Of a stretch of DNA of 64,000 nucleotides, positions 17,615 to 26,723 are shown piece by piece (position 1 is the first letter of the stretch; the number at the start of each line of letters is the position of its first letter). Source of the stretch: Elusimicrobia bacterium RIFOXYA2_FULL_47_53 (GTDB taxonomy: Bacteria > Elusimicrobiota > Endomicrobiia > Endomicrobiales > XYA2-FULL-47-53); contig MGVE01000016.1 of the NCBI GenBank assembly GCA_001800315.1, forward strand, positions 1-64,000, in the 5' to 3' direction. Made by a program: the position numbers and the translations under genes. The notes under the pieces are model-generated. The model saw nothing but the letters and a program-made list of their open reading frames with translations, was not told the origin of the DNA and did not search any database.

Positions 17615-18037
17615 ATGCTGAAATTTACTAAAGTAATTATGCTGGGTATTATTATGTTCATCGCCGCGTGCGCCGACAAGACTGCCAGAACCACAGTTCC
17701 TGAAAAAACACCCGAGATATCCATGCTCACCGCAGTGAATTTCAGAGAAGCTATAAAGAAAAACGATGCCAATAGCGTCCTTCTGGATATAAGAACTCCT
17801 GAGGAATATTCGCAGGGACATATCAAGGGATCCCGGAATATTGATTTCTACTCCGCGGATTTCAAGGATCAGCTTTCAGTTTTGGACAAATCTAAAACAT
17901 ATCTGATTTACTGCCGTTCAGGAAACAGGACAAGAGCGGCTACGGCAATCATGAGGGAACTTGGTTTTAACAAAATAATAGTCCTGGAAAACGGAATTAT
18001 TGACTGGTCCGGTAACAATCTTCCGCTGGAAAAATAA
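17615..18037 (+). CDS. rhodanese-domain lipoprotein
   Basis: 140 residues. A lipoprotein signal (MLKFTKVIMLGIIMFIAAC, lipobox FIAAC with Cys 19) is followed by a short linker and one rhodanese domain (about 38-138). The active-site loop CRSGNRTR (Cys 100) is intact, and DIRTPEEYSQGHIKGS is the usual substrate-side motif. It should act as a sulfur-transfer or sulfane-carrying protein anchored to an envelope membrane and facing the periplasm. GGAGG lies about ten bases before the ATG. The physiological sulfur acceptor is unknown. Confidence 0.85.
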   Translation: MLKFTKVIMLGIIMFIAACADKTARTTVPEKTPEISMLTAVNFREAIKKNDANSVLLDIRTPEEYSQGHIKGSRNIDFYSADFKDQLSVLDKSKTYLIYCRSGNRTRAATAIMRELGFNKIIVLENGIIDWSGNNLPLEK

Positions 18038-18074
18038 CCCGCTTTTATCCGCTAATAACAGGCGAACTGACGAG

Positions 18075-18560
18075 ATGGCGCTACATTATATTCTTGATGG
18101 ATACAATATTATTAAGTCCGATGGGTCCGGGGCGTTTTTTGGGAAGCCGCTTCAGGCTCAAAGAGAACAGCTTGTAGGCCTGATAAACAGAAACAGCCCT
18201 CACGGCGCCCACCGCAACAAAATAACAGTTGTTTTTGACGGAACCTACGAGAATTCCTTTTTTGGCAGCAGATCGGTTTCCGGAGCAGTTGATATTGTTT
18301 TCAGCTCCGGTGATACAGCCGATCGGCTTATTGAACAAATAGTATTGAGCCAACAGAACGCCAATAACATTATCGTGGTGACCGATGACCGCGGAATCCG
18401 CAAGGCGGTATCCGCGTCCGGCGCGAAGATTATGGAGACGAAGGAATTTCTGGCGCGTCTTTTTAACCGGAGTAATACTGCGGCTGAACCCGCCTCCGCG
18501 CAAACGGACAACTCTGAGGACGAAATAACCGATGAACTGTCAAAACAATGGCTGAAATAG
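18075..18560 (+). CDS. YacP-like NYN/PIN-domain RNase
   Basis: 161 residues. The frame is open from 18000, but the ATG at 18075 gives the normal family start (MALHYILDGYNIIKS) and avoids overlap with the rhodanese gene. Conserved acidic residues of the NYN fold are visible: DGYN near the start, VVFDG, and VVTDDRGIRKA. The family includes Bacillus Rae1/YacP, which cleaves mRNA in the ribosomal A site. Whether this protein has that activity is inferred. The extra C-terminal tail (about 130-161) is acidic and probably disordered. Confidence 0.8.
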   Translation: MALHYILDGYNIIKSDGSGAFFGKPLQAQREQLVGLINRNSPHGAHRNKITVVFDGTYENSFFGSRSVSGAVDIVFSSGDTADRLIEQIVLSQQNANNIIVVTDDRGIRKAVSASGAKIMETKEFLARLFNRSNTAAEPASAQTDNSEDEITDELSKQWLK

Positions 18561-18631
18561 CATGAACCGCTCCGACAGAACAGCTTCAACCCCGGTCCGG
18601 AGTCAGGCAAACAATTCAGAAAGGATGAAAA

Positions 18632-20134
18632 ATGAAAGTTGAACTCGCGGGATTTAATGTAGACACAAGCGTATTAAAAGAGCTGGAGGTTAAATGCGGT
18701 AAAAGGGAAGACATTACCCCTGAGGTTTTATCAGCGGCCTACGCGCGCATAAGCCGCGATCCGAGAAACATAACCGAAATACGGCAGTTCGCGAGAACCG
18801 AAGTGGAGCGCTCCAGAAAATCCAATTCAACCATAATATTTAAGATGGGCCACCACTCCGTAGCCGAACACGCCGTTTTTAACATGGATATCATCGGGCT
18901 TTCCAGGTTCGCCATGGAGGAACTGGAAAAGTTCCGCCTCTGCTCCTACACGGAGAAGTCTCAAAGATATATCACCCTGGACAAAGACTTCGTGACACCC
19001 GCGGAAATCAGGAATACGCCGCTGGAGAACCTTTTTACCGAAACCATAAAACTTCAGAACTCGGCGTATTTTGAGTTTTACGAAAAATTGAAAACCCATG
19101 TTTTCAGGAAAAACTCCGGGCTCGCCGCTGATGAAAAAAACCACAACTTGCTTGAGGGCTGGGCCAAGGAAGACGCCCGCTACATAACTTCTCTCGCCAC
19201 CGAATCTCAGGTGGGGCTTACGATGAACGCGAGAAACGCGGAGCTTATGCTGCGCCGCTTTGCTTCCAGCGCCCTCCCGGAAATTAATGAACTCGGCGCT
19301 AAGATTTACGAACAGATTTCGGTCGTGGCCCCCTCAATCGTAATTTTCCACCAGGCAAACGACAAAGACCAGAAAACCTACCCGGAACTCCATAAGCTTT
19401 TGTCCGGATATTCTTCCGAAAAACAGAAATCTGAAAAGGATGTGGCTTTGGTTGATTATTCAAAGAACGGGGATTTAATCGTCGCGGCCGCGCTTATGCA
19501 CGCTTCCACGAACCTTCCGTTTGAAGACTGCCTTTCGCAGGTAAAAAAGATGCCGAAAGCAAAACTCGGATATATCTACAAAACCTCCTGGAAGAACCAC
19601 CAGCTTTATGATTCCATGCTCAGGGAGTACGAATTTGTTAACCTGACATACAATATAATTCTTTCCTCGGCCTGTTTCGGGCAGCTTAAGAGGCACAGGA
19701 TGTCCACAATCACCGCACAGAACTATGACCCCGCCTTAGGCATAACTATGCCTGAGTCAATTGAGGAGATAGGAGAGGAAAAACGCTTCAAAGAGGTTGT
19801 GTCCAGGTCTGAGGACGCTTACTTTAAGATTCTTAAGAAATTTCCGCTGGCCGCGCCATACATATTAAACAACTGCCACAGGAAACGCGTTCTTATGCGC
19901 GTGAACGCCAGGGAAATGTATTCCATCTCCCGCCTGCGCGAGGACGCCCACGCGCAGTGGGACATCCGCAATGTATCGGGAGCGATGGCGGCGCTCGCAA
20001 AAAAAGCAATGCCCAGGGTATTTGGCCTTATAGGCGGAAAAGATCAGTACGGCAAAATATACTCCTCTGTTTTCGGCAGGCCGCCAAAAGTGGTGGCCGC
20101 GGAACTCCCCGGCGCGAGAAAAATTAGCTCCTGA
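18632..20134 (+). CDS. thyX: tandem-domain flavin-dependent thymidylate synthase (ThyX-ThyX)
   Basis: 500 residues, about twice a normal ThyX, with two ThyX-like halves (about 1-240 and 265-495). ThyX makes dTMP from dUMP with methylene-THF, FAD and NADPH. The N-half keeps the GHxSxxEH motif (G73-H80) and the end of the signature (S110-Q-R-Y113), but the RHR is changed to K100-F-R102. The C-half keeps RHR (354-356) but has lost the S and R (N364, D366) and GHxSxxEH (now MHASTNLPFED). Since ThyX active sites form between subunits, the halves may complement each other. A good Shine-Dalgarno (AAAGGATG) precedes the ATG. No thyA is seen in the window. Confidence 0.85.
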   Translation: MKVELAGFNVDTSVLKELEVKCGKREDITPEVLSAAYARISRDPRNITEIRQFARTEVERSRKSNSTIIFKMGHHSVAEHAVFNMDIIGLSRFAMEELEKFRLCSYTEKSQRYITLDKDFVTPAEIRNTPLENLFTETIKLQNSAYFEFYEKLKTHVFRKNSGLAADEKNHNLLEGWAKEDARYITSLATESQVGLTMNARNAELMLRRFASSALPEINELGAKIYEQISVVAPSIVIFHQANDKDQKTYPELHKLLSGYSSEKQKSEKDVALVDYSKNGDLIVAAALMHASTNLPFEDCLSQVKKMPKAKLGYIYKTSWKNHQLYDSMLREYEFVNLTYNIILSSACFGQLKRHRMSTITAQNYDPALGITMPESIEEIGEEKRFKEVVSRSEDAYFKILKKFPLAAPYILNNCHRKRVLMRVNAREMYSISRLREDAHAQWDIRNVSGAMAALAKKAMPRVFGLIGGKDQYGKIYSSVFGRPPKVVAAELPGARKISS

Positions 20135-20217
20135 TAAAACACCGATTGATTTATAAATGGCAAATAATAAGGTATAATGTTTTGGGGCGAGGGTAAATAA
20201 ATATCAAGGGCGGTAAT

Positions 20218-20385
20218 GTGCAAAAACCGAATTACGAGTTCGCAAGAAGACAAAAAGAGCTCAAAAAAAAGAAAAAACAGGAAGAAAAGAGATTAAGAAA
20301 ACTCAACAGGTCTAAAGATCCGTCGGAAATACCGTTTGAAACTGAAAATCCGGCCGCGCCTGAATCCGCGGAACCTAAAGTCTAA
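20218..20385 (+). CDS. small Lys/Arg-rich protein, GTG start
   Basis: A 55-residue frame starting GTG (20218) and beginning MQKPNYEFARRQKELKKKKK. A very basic helical first half is followed by a Pro/Glu-rich acidic tail (ENPAAPESAEPK). The start resembles small conserved proteins of many diderms that begin QKPNYxFxRRQKE. A -10 box TATAAT lies at 20173-20178. Nucleic-acid binding is possible from charge, but the function is unknown. An overlapping ATG in another frame at 20216 gives a low-complexity product and is rejected. Confidence 0.6.
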   Translation: MQKPNYEFARRQKELKKKKKQEEKRLRKLNRSKDPSEIPFETENPAAPESAEPKV

Positions 20386-20418
20386 CGGAACAAAACAAAG
20401 CTTCCAGGGGAGGAACAA

Positions 20419-20568
20419 ATGCAGATTTACGGTTTGGGGTTTATCGGAGCGGTCATCTATTTTATTCAGCAGTCCACTTCCTTCTGGGCGGGAGTAGTCG
20501 GTTTTCTAAAAGCGCTTGTCTGGCCTGTTATTCTTATTTACAAACTCCTTGAATTTATTAAGGCGTAA
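20419..20568 (+). CDS. small single-pass membrane protein
   Basis: 49 residues (MQIYGLGFIGAVIYFIQQST at the start) with a hydrophobic, aromatic-rich sequence that can form one or two membrane helices, ending KLLEFIKA. A strong ribosome site (GGGGAGG) lies six bases before the ATG, which supports real translation. It sits between the basic small protein and the lipocalin gene, probably in one transcript. Function is unknown; such short hydrophobic proteins often escape annotation. Confidence 0.65.
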   Translation: MQIYGLGFIGAVIYFIQQSTSFWAGVVGFLKALVWPVILIYKLLEFIKA

Positions 20569-20583
20569 CATAAGGGCAAGGAT

Positions 20584-21111
20584 ATGAAATCAGTTTTAAT
20601 AGGTATAGCCCTGCTGTTTGCCGCGTGCTCTGCCTGGGGAGCTGACAGATTGAGCGAACTGAAAACAGTTGATTCTGTTGATGTGGCAAGGTATATGGGC
20701 TCCTGGTATGAGATAGCCAAGTATCCTCAGTGGTTTGAAAACGGACTCGTCGGAGTTACCGCGAACTATACCCTGCTCCCGAACGGAAAGGTTCGGGTGC
20801 TTAACAGCGGCTACATTAAAGACTTTAACGGCAAATTGAAAACCGCCAAAGGCAAAGCCTGGATAGTAGATAAAAAAACTAACGCCAAACTTAAAGTAAG
20901 CTTTTTCTGGCCTTTTGCCGGGAATTACTGGATTTTGGAGCTCGGAAAAGACTACGAATACGCCGTGGTGGGCGATAACTCCGGAAAATACCTCTGGATA
21001 CTCGCGAGAGAACCTCGGATGGATGATGTCCTGTACTCTGAACTCCTCAAACGCATTCAGGAAAAGGGGTTTGATATTTCAAAACTGGAAAAGAATCCTC
21101 AGCAAATATGA
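20584..21111 (+). CDS. blc: bacterial lipocalin (Blc-type lipoprotein)
   Basis: 175 residues. A short signal ending LLFAAC gives a lipobox with Cys at about 19. The lipocalin fold motif GSWYEIAKYP (about 39-48) matches the GxWYEIA consensus. Later motifs (KTAKGKAWIVD, YWILELGKDYEYAVVG, YLWILARE) match bacterial lipocalins of the Blc/ApoD group at normal length. It should be an envelope-anchored carrier of fatty acids or lysophospholipids. AAGGGCAAGGAT lies upstream of the ATG. A clear terminator follows at 21154. Confidence 0.9.
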   Translation: MKSVLIGIALLFAACSAWGADRLSELKTVDSVDVARYMGSWYEIAKYPQWFENGLVGVTANYTLLPNGKVRVLNSGYIKDFNGKLKTAKGKAWIVDKKTNAKLKVSFFWPFAGNYWILELGKDYEYAVVGDNSGKYLWILAREPRMDDVLYSELLKRIQEKGFDISKLEKNPQQI

Positions 21112-21153
21112 TGATACAGCCTCCGCTGTTATCACCAAGGCTCCATAAACAGT

Positions 21154-21182
21154 AAAGCTGTCATTTTGACAGCTTTTTTTAC
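21154..21182 (+). terminator. intrinsic terminator after the lipocalin gene
   Basis: AAAGCTGTC (21154-21162) pairs with GACAGCTTT (21168-21176) around a five-base loop (ATTTT), followed by a T-run to 21180. It is one of the clearest terminators in the window. Confidence 0.9.
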
Positions 21183-21217
21183 AGTTATAATCGCTCGGAA
21201 AGGAATAAACCAGTCAG

Positions 21218-22714
21218 ATGATTAAAATCACAGATTTAAATAAATCATACGGGGACCAGGTGCTTTTTGACAACCTGAATTTCGCCGTAAACCGCGGTGA
21301 AAAAATAGGCCTCGTCGGCAGGAACGGACACGGCAAATCCACTTTGTTTCAGATGATACTGGGTAATGTCTCTTACGATTCAGGAACCATTAACATTCCA
21401 AGGAACTACCGCATAGGTTACATGCAGCAGCATCTTAACTTCACAAAACCCACCGTGCTTGAGGAGGCCTGCCTCGGCCTCCGGCCGGAAGAAGAATACG
21501 ATACCTGGAAAGTTGAAAAGATTCTTTTCGGCCTTGGATTCACCGAAACAGATATGAACAGGGCTCCGGCCGAGTTTTCCGGAGGCTACCAGATCAGGCT
21601 AAACCTCGCTAAACTGCTTGCTTCCCGCCCGGACATGCTTATGCTTGACGAGCCTAACAACTATCTTGATATCGTTGCCATCAGGTGGCTTGAGGATTTT
21701 TTGAAAGCCTGGCGCGGCGAATTTATTCTCATAACCCACGACAGAAACTTTATGGACAGCGTCGCAACCCACATAGTTGCCATTCACAGGACAAAAGCGA
21801 AAAAAATTGAGGGCGATACCGAAAAACTATACACCCAGATCAACCAGGAAGAGGAAATCTACGAAAAAACCCGCCTTAACGAGGCAAAGGCACGCAGGCA
21901 GACGGAGCTTTTTATCGCGCGGTTTAAGGCCAAAGCCAGCTTCGCCGCGCGGGCGCAGTCGCGTGTTAAAAAACTTGAAAAACAGGGCGAAATGAAAGAA
22001 TTGGCCGATATCGCCGACCTTGAACTGTACTTTAACAGCGCGCACTTTGCCAGCAATCAGATGATGTCCGCGGAGGATATTTCTTTTTCTTACAGCGGCC
22101 AGCCGCCTTATATCATAGACAAGTTCTCCCTGACGGTGGGCAAAAGAGACAGAATATGCATAATAGGAAGAAATGGAAAGGGAAAAACCACACTTTTAAG
22201 AGTGCTGGCGCGGGAGCTTTCTCCTGTAAGCGGAGAGATAAAGCGGCACCCGGCCCTGAAAGAGGGCTATTTCGGGCAGACTAACAAGCTTAACCTCGTT
22301 GACCAGAACAATGTCCTTGAGGAAATAATGAGCGCCGACAGAAACTGCACCGAAGGCAGGGCGCGCAACATTGCCGGCGGCCTTATGTTCCCCGGCGACA
22401 ACGCTTTAAAAACCATAAAAGTTCTGTCAGGCGGCGAGAAAAGCAGGGTACTCCTGGGCAAAATACTTGTAACCCCGTGCCACCTGCTGTTTTTAGACGA
22501 ACCCACAAACCACCTTGATATGCAATCCTGCGATTCACTCATAGAAGCCATAGATGAATTTGACGGCTCCGTTGTAATGGTAACTCATGACGAACAGCAC
22601 CTGCGCGCCGTCGCCACAAAACTGATTGTTTTTGACAACAATAAAGTAATAACCTACGAGGGCGGCTACGACGATTTCCTTCGCGACATCGGCTGGTCTG
22701 ATGAACGGCAGTAA
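21218..22714 (+). CDS. ABC-F family ATPase
   Basis: 498 residues with two ABC ATPase domains and no membrane segment. The first Walker A is GRNGHGKST (about 35-43), with ABC signature FSGGYQIRL and Walker B MLMLDEP. The second Walker A is GRNGKGKTT (about 313), with LSGGEKSRV and LLFLDEP. A charged helical linker (about 205-260) joins them. ABC-F proteins bind the ribosomal E site and relieve translation stalls, and some confer antibiotic resistance. The short linker and absence of a long C-terminal extension fit a housekeeping EttA/YbiT-like member. The gene follows a terminator and leads a run of translation and RNA genes. Confidence 0.88.
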   Translation: MIKITDLNKSYGDQVLFDNLNFAVNRGEKIGLVGRNGHGKSTLFQMILGNVSYDSGTINIPRNYRIGYMQQHLNFTKPTVLEEACLGLRPEEEYDTWKVEKILFGLGFTETDMNRAPAEFSGGYQIRLNLAKLLASRPDMLMLDEPNNYLDIVAIRWLEDFLKAWRGEFILITHDRNFMDSVATHIVAIHRTKAKKIEGDTEKLYTQINQEEEIYEKTRLNEAKARRQTELFIARFKAKASFAARAQSRVKKLEKQGEMKELADIADLELYFNSAHFASNQMMSAEDISFSYSGQPPYIIDKFSLTVGKRDRICIIGRNGKGKTTLLRVLARELSPVSGEIKRHPALKEGYFGQTNKLNLVDQNNVLEEIMSADRNCTEGRARNIAGGLMFPGDNALKTIKVLSGGEKSRVLLGKILVTPCHLLFLDEPTNHLDMQSCDSLIEAIDEFDGSVVMVTHDEQHLRAVATKLIVFDNNKVITYEGGYDDFLRDIGWSDERQ

Positions 22715-22765
22715 TCCTGCCGTCACACCCGGGAATAAACTGCGCCTCGTGATTAAGGGAAATAT

Positions 22766-23053
22766 ATGACAAAACTTACAAACGGGCAGGGTTGGGCTTT
22801 TGTTCCTGAACTTGCGCCTTCCGCTAAAAGAAACCAGGCCTCACCTAAACCAAAGATCCGCTCGGAAAAACGCTCTGGCAAAATCGTCACGGTGATTTCC
22901 GGCCTTCACACATACGGCACAGACAGGCTGAACAATATAGCCAAAGAACTTAAGTCGTTATGCGCCTCCGGCGGTACAGTGAAAAACGGTGTTATAGAAA
23001 TCCAGGGAGATAAAACCGCTCAGATTCGGGAGTGGTTTAACAAAAATCTATGA
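22766..23053 (+). CDS. yciH: SUI1/eIF1-like translation factor (YciH family)
   Basis: 95 residues. A basic N-terminal tail (about 1-35) is followed by the SUI1 fold with the sequence [29 protein letters not shown] and IEIQGDK...IREWF, as in bacterial YciH and eukaryotic eIF1. It probably binds the 30S subunit and affects start-codon choice. AAGGGA lies upstream of the ATG. Its stop overlaps the ATG of the RNase R gene (ATGA at 23050-23053), so the two are co-translated. Confidence 0.9.
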   Translation: MTKLTNGQGWAFVPELAPSAKRNQASPKPKIRSEKRSGKIVTVISGLHTYGTDRLNNIAKELKSLCASGGTVKNGVIEIQGDKTAQIREWFNKNL

Positions 23054-25011
23054 GTCATCATTGGCACAGGCGCGAAAGACACCACTCGGCAGGCAGGCAG
23101 GGGGCGATTGTTGAAGGCGTAATACAGCATCACGGCCGTTTCGCGTTTTTGCTTGCCAATGAAGCGGGCGGCTCCGATGTTTTTTTAAGAGGCCCCGGGC
23201 TTAACCTGGCTATGGACGGAGACCGCGTCTCGGCACGCGTGCGCCCGGAACCGGGCGGCCGCTTTACCGGCGAAATACTTGAAGTTCTTGAACACGCCAA
23301 CAAATCCATGGTGGGAGTATTGCGGCGCCTGCCGCGCGGCTGGCTTCTATTCCCAGAAAAAGGCTACGCGCCCGCCGCCCTGGTTGAAGGCTTTAACGGC
23401 AAAGTTGCTCCGCTTGAAGGAGCGCTCGCGGTGCTTGAGGTGACGCGCTGGCCGACCGAAAAAGAAAGCGCTGCCGGAATAATCACGGAAGTCCTCGGCG
23501 CCACGGACGATACGAGGGCGCGAATTACCTCACTTTTGCGCGCCCGAGGCATAACAGAGATTTTTCCTAAGGAAGCGCTTGCCGAGAGCAAAGCGATGCC
23601 TCTTAAACTTGAACCAATCCACTGGAGAGGCAGGGAGGAACTTTTTCACCTGCCGGTCGTTACCATTGACGGCGCGGACGCGAAGGATTTTGACGACGCT
23701 GTTTCGCTGGAACCGCTCGGAGGCGGGCTTGCTCGCCTCGGAGTGCATATAGCCGATGTAGCCAACTATGTAAAAAAGGGGTCCACTCTTGACAAAGAAG
23801 CCTATGAGAGAGGAACAAGCGTTTATCTGCCCGACCGCGTAGTGCCGATGCTTCCGGAAAGCCTTTCAAACAACCTCTGCAGCCTTGTGCCCAACCAGGA
23901 AAGATTAACTCTTTCGGTTTTTATGGATATTGACAGAGAGGGCAATGTTATAAAGCGCCGTATGGCAAACACGGTTATCCGGTCCTGCAGAAGGTTTACC
24001 TACGATGAAGTGCAGGCGCTCTTAGACGGCGATGCTGTTGCCGCTGTCCCTGAAGGAGCTCTCCGCGCCGTCATGCTTATGGGGCAATTGGCCGAAACGC
24101 TTTACAAAAGCAGGGTAAAGCGCGGCGCTCTGGACTTTGACCTGCCCGAATACAAAGTTGAAACGGACTCTCACGGGAAACCCCTGCGGGTAACTCTCCG
24201 GCCCAGGCTGGCGAGCCACCGGCTCATTGAAGAATTCATGCTGCTTGCCAACGAATCAATCGCCACCGAGCTTATCGCGGCCAAAGCGCCATTTCTGCAC
24301 AGAAGGCACGATGAACCCGACCCCGCGAAAATCAGCGTTCTCGCGAAAACGCTCGGCGAGCTTGGCTTATCGGCGGGACATCTTGGGGGAGGAAATACTC
24401 ACAAGGCCCTTCAGGACATTCTCAGGCAGTCCATAGACCATCCGCTGTCAGGAATAATAAATTCGCTTATGGTGCGCAGTATGAAGCAGGCGGTTTACTC
24501 TCCGAAATCGGCGGGCCATTTCGGCATAGCCGCCGCGGCCTACGCCCATTTTACTTCTCCTATAAGGCGTTACCCGGACCTGACGGCGCACCGCGCCATC
24601 AAGGCCCTGCTTAGAGGCGAAAAAGAAAACCACGACAAACCCACTCTTACCGAAGCGGGCGAACACTGTTCCGAAAGAGAGCGCTCGGCGGCCGAAGCCG
24701 AACATAAGGCAGTTGACCTTATGCGGGCGGAGCTGTTCAAAAAGAAGATCGGCACGGTTATAGAAGGCACTGTGACAACCGTGATAGAAACCGGCAGTTT
24801 TGTCCTGTGCGCTGAAACCGGCGCCGAGGGAATGCTGCGCGTGACAAATTTAAAACCCGGAACAAAAGTCAGGGTGCATATTGATTCTGTTGACGCCCTG
24901 GAAGGTAAAATCAGCATGTCTCTTGCCGAAAAACCGTCTATGCCTCCCCAGATGCGCCTGACTCGCGGGCATACCAGAAAAAGCCGACGGAAGCGCGGCC
25001 TTCGCGGATAA
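23050..25011 (+). CDS. rnr: ribonuclease R family 3'-5' exoribonuclease
   Basis: 653 residues. An N-terminal cold-shock/OB domain (about 15-75; [18 protein letters not shown]) is followed by the RNB catalytic domain (about 200-525) with the Mg-binding acidic cluster [12 protein letters not shown] and [14 protein letters not shown]-terminal S1 domain (about 572-635; [19 protein letters not shown]) and a basic tail ([13 protein letters not shown]) complete it. It is somewhat shorter than E. coli RNase R and closer to RNase II/R forms of other phyla. It degrades structured RNA processively. Translation is coupled to the SUI1-like gene by a 4-base overlap. Confidence 0.92.
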   Translation: MSHHWHRRERHHSAGRQGAIVEGVIQHHGRFAFLLANEAGGSDVFLRGPGLNLAMDGDRVSARVRPEPGGRFTGEILEVLEHANKSMVGVLRRLPRGWLLFPEKGYAPAALVEGFNGKVAPLEGALAVLEVTRWPTEKESAAGIITEVLGATDDTRARITSLLRARGITEIFPKEALAESKAMPLKLEPIHWRGREELFHLPVVTIDGADAKDFDDAVSLEPLGGGLARLGVHIADVANYVKKGSTLDKEAYERGTSVYLPDRVVPMLPESLSNNLCSLVPNQERLTLSVFMDIDREGNVIKRRMANTVIRSCRRFTYDEVQALLDGDAVAAVPEGALRAVMLMGQLAETLYKSRVKRGALDFDLPEYKVETDSHGKPLRVTLRPRLASHRLIEEFMLLANESIATELIAAKAPFLHRRHDEPDPAKISVLAKTLGELGLSAGHLGGGNTHKALQDILRQSIDHPLSGIINSLMVRSMKQAVYSPKSAGHFGIAAAAYAHFTSPIRRYPDLTAHRAIKALLRGEKENHDKPTLTEAGEHCSERERSAAEAEHKAVDLMRAELFKKKIGTVIEGTVTTVIETGSFVLCAETGAEGMLRVTNLKPGTKVRVHIDSVDALEGKISMSLAEKPSMPPQMRLTRGHTRKSRRKRGLRG

Positions 25012-25017
25012 CAGCGC

Positions 25018-25992
25018 ATGAATTTTTCACTTTACTTCACCGACATTAAAAAAATATGGAAATGGGCCGTTCCTTTCATTGCTTTGGCTTTGTTATCGGG
25101 GCATTTTTTAGAAATACTGTTGATATTATCAGGTTTGTTTATTTTTGCCTTAGGATTCAAAACTCTGCGAAAGAAATGGCTGATAGACAATACTCCCACA
25201 TCAAAGGTCCGCTCCGCGGCCATGGGGCCCGCGGAATTTAACGGAATTGCGCTCAGGAAAACTGAACTCGCCAGCAGGCTGACGCATACCGATTGCGTAT
25301 ATTATAAATTCAGAATTGAAAAAGAAGTTAGAGGCTCAAAAGGCAGAAAAAGCTGGCAGATAATTGAGAGCGGCGAATCCGCCTGCTTTTTTTATCTGGA
25401 AGATACCACGGGGAAAATACTAATTGACCCGCTTGAAGCCGAAACCTTCATGCCCAGGGATTACTCTGACATTGAAAGCAAGGGTTTTTCAAGATTTCGT
25501 TACAGCGAATGGCTCATAAAACCCGGAGATCCCGTATATGTTTTTGGCACTGTAAGGAAGATGAAAGACACTATTGCGGATAGAAAGGAAAAACTGTTCG
25601 CAAAGCTCAGAAAACTAAAAGAAGACAGGCAGAAGCTGGCACAGTTTGACACCGATAAAGACGGCCGGTTGAGTGCAGAAGAATGGGACAACGCGGTAAG
25701 AGCTGCTGAAGAAGAACTCACGCGCGAGGAAATGAATAATCCCGATAAAGTTGAGGATGAACTGGTTGTTGGAAAAGGAGATTTGGAAAAAACCTTCATA
25801 TTGTCGGATAAAAAAGAAAACCAGATTTCCCGCGAGTTGCTCTTTCTCTGCTCGGCTCTTGTTATTATCGGCATTCTGTTGGCGGTAGCAGGCTCGGTAT
25901 CATTAATTGCGAGGGCTGGGTTGCTTCCGCAAAGCCTGATAATACCTTGGATAAATATTTTTATAGTTGCGGATTATCAATTCTCTTTTTGA
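25018..25992 (+). CDS. GIDE-domain membrane protein with an EF-hand
   Basis: 324 residues. Two hydrophobic segments at about 13-48 are followed by a GIDE (MULAN-like E3) domain (about 55-190; CVYYKFRIEKE, GKILIDPLEAE). No RING finger is present, so it is not a ubiquitin ligase. An inserted EF-hand loop DTDKDGRLSAEE (about 211-222) has all the usual Ca-binding positions. A last membrane segment lies at about 278-300. The next gene encodes LemA, and GIDE-LemA neighbourhoods are common in bacteria, suggesting a membrane complex. Calcium binding is predicted only from the motif. Confidence 0.75.
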   Translation: MNFSLYFTDIKKIWKWAVPFIALALLSGHFLEILLILSGLFIFALGFKTLRKKWLIDNTPTSKVRSAAMGPAEFNGIALRKTELASRLTHTDCVYYKFRIEKEVRGSKGRKSWQIIESGESACFFYLEDTTGKILIDPLEAETFMPRDYSDIESKGFSRFRYSEWLIKPGDPVYVFGTVRKMKDTIADRKEKLFAKLRKLKEDRQKLAQFDTDKDGRLSAEEWDNAVRAAEEELTREEMNNPDKVEDELVVGKGDLEKTFILSDKKENQISRELLFLCSALVIIGILLAVAGSVSLIARAGLLPQSLIIPWINIFIVADYQFSF

Positions 25993-26039
25993 TAAAATAT
26001 CACAAAACCAGCGGCAAACCGTATAATCGGAGGTCTTAA

Positions 26040-26612
26040 ATGGGCATTGCGTTAGTTTTACTTATTTTTCTCGGTATGGCGGCGCTTGGCATTGTATTGT
26101 TTTTCGTCGGTATTTACAATCAGCTTGTTCATCTGAAGGTCAGCATTGAAAAGGCCTGGGCAAACATTGATGTTTTGCTCAAACAGCGTTACGACGAGAT
26201 ACCGAAACTCGTGCAAGTCTGCGAAGGTTACATGAAGTACGAGAGGGATACGCTTGAAAAAGTGACTCTTGCGAGAACAAAATACCTTGAAGCGAAAACT
26301 CCCTCCCAGGTGGCGCAGGCGGATTCGGGCCTCGCGGGAGCGCTAAAATCATTATTTGCCGTGGCTGAGAATTATCCCGAGCTTAAGGCAAACGAGAATT
26401 TCATGCAGCTGCAGGGCAGAGTAAGCTACCTTGAGAACCAGATCGCCGACCGCAGGGAATTTTACAATGACTCAGTCGCGATTTTTAATACCCGAATAAA
26501 ACAAATTCCGGATGTGTTTATCGCGAACTTTCTAAAATACAGCGAAAGAGAGATGTTTAAAGTTGAAACCGCGCATAAAACCGCGCCCGACATTAAGTTT
26601 GACGGAATATAA
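26040..26612 (+). CDS. lemA: LemA family protein
   Basis: 190 residues. A single N-terminal membrane anchor (about 3-25) is followed by a helical coiled-coil body with the LemA signatures VSIEKAWANIDVLLKQRYDE, IPKLVQVCEGYM and FYNDSVAIFNTRIKQIP. Size and motifs match the family. LemA proteins are membrane-anchored helical bundles of uncertain function, in some bacteria tied to envelope stress and proteases. The GIDE-domain gene lies 47 bases upstream. AATCGGAGG precedes the ATG. Confidence 0.9.
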   Translation: MGIALVLLIFLGMAALGIVLFFVGIYNQLVHLKVSIEKAWANIDVLLKQRYDEIPKLVQVCEGYMKYERDTLEKVTLARTKYLEAKTPSQVAQADSGLAGALKSLFAVAENYPELKANENFMQLQGRVSYLENQIADRREFYNDSVAIFNTRIKQIPDVFIANFLKYSEREMFKVETAHKTAPDIKFDGI

Positions 26613-26723
26613 AATTCACCGTATCAATCAAGCTTGTGACAAAGTTTGTAAAACACTTGTAAAATAACTAAGAATATCGCAGTATCTCAGTTGTTATGTT
26701 GTTTACAAATTCAGGGAGATAAA

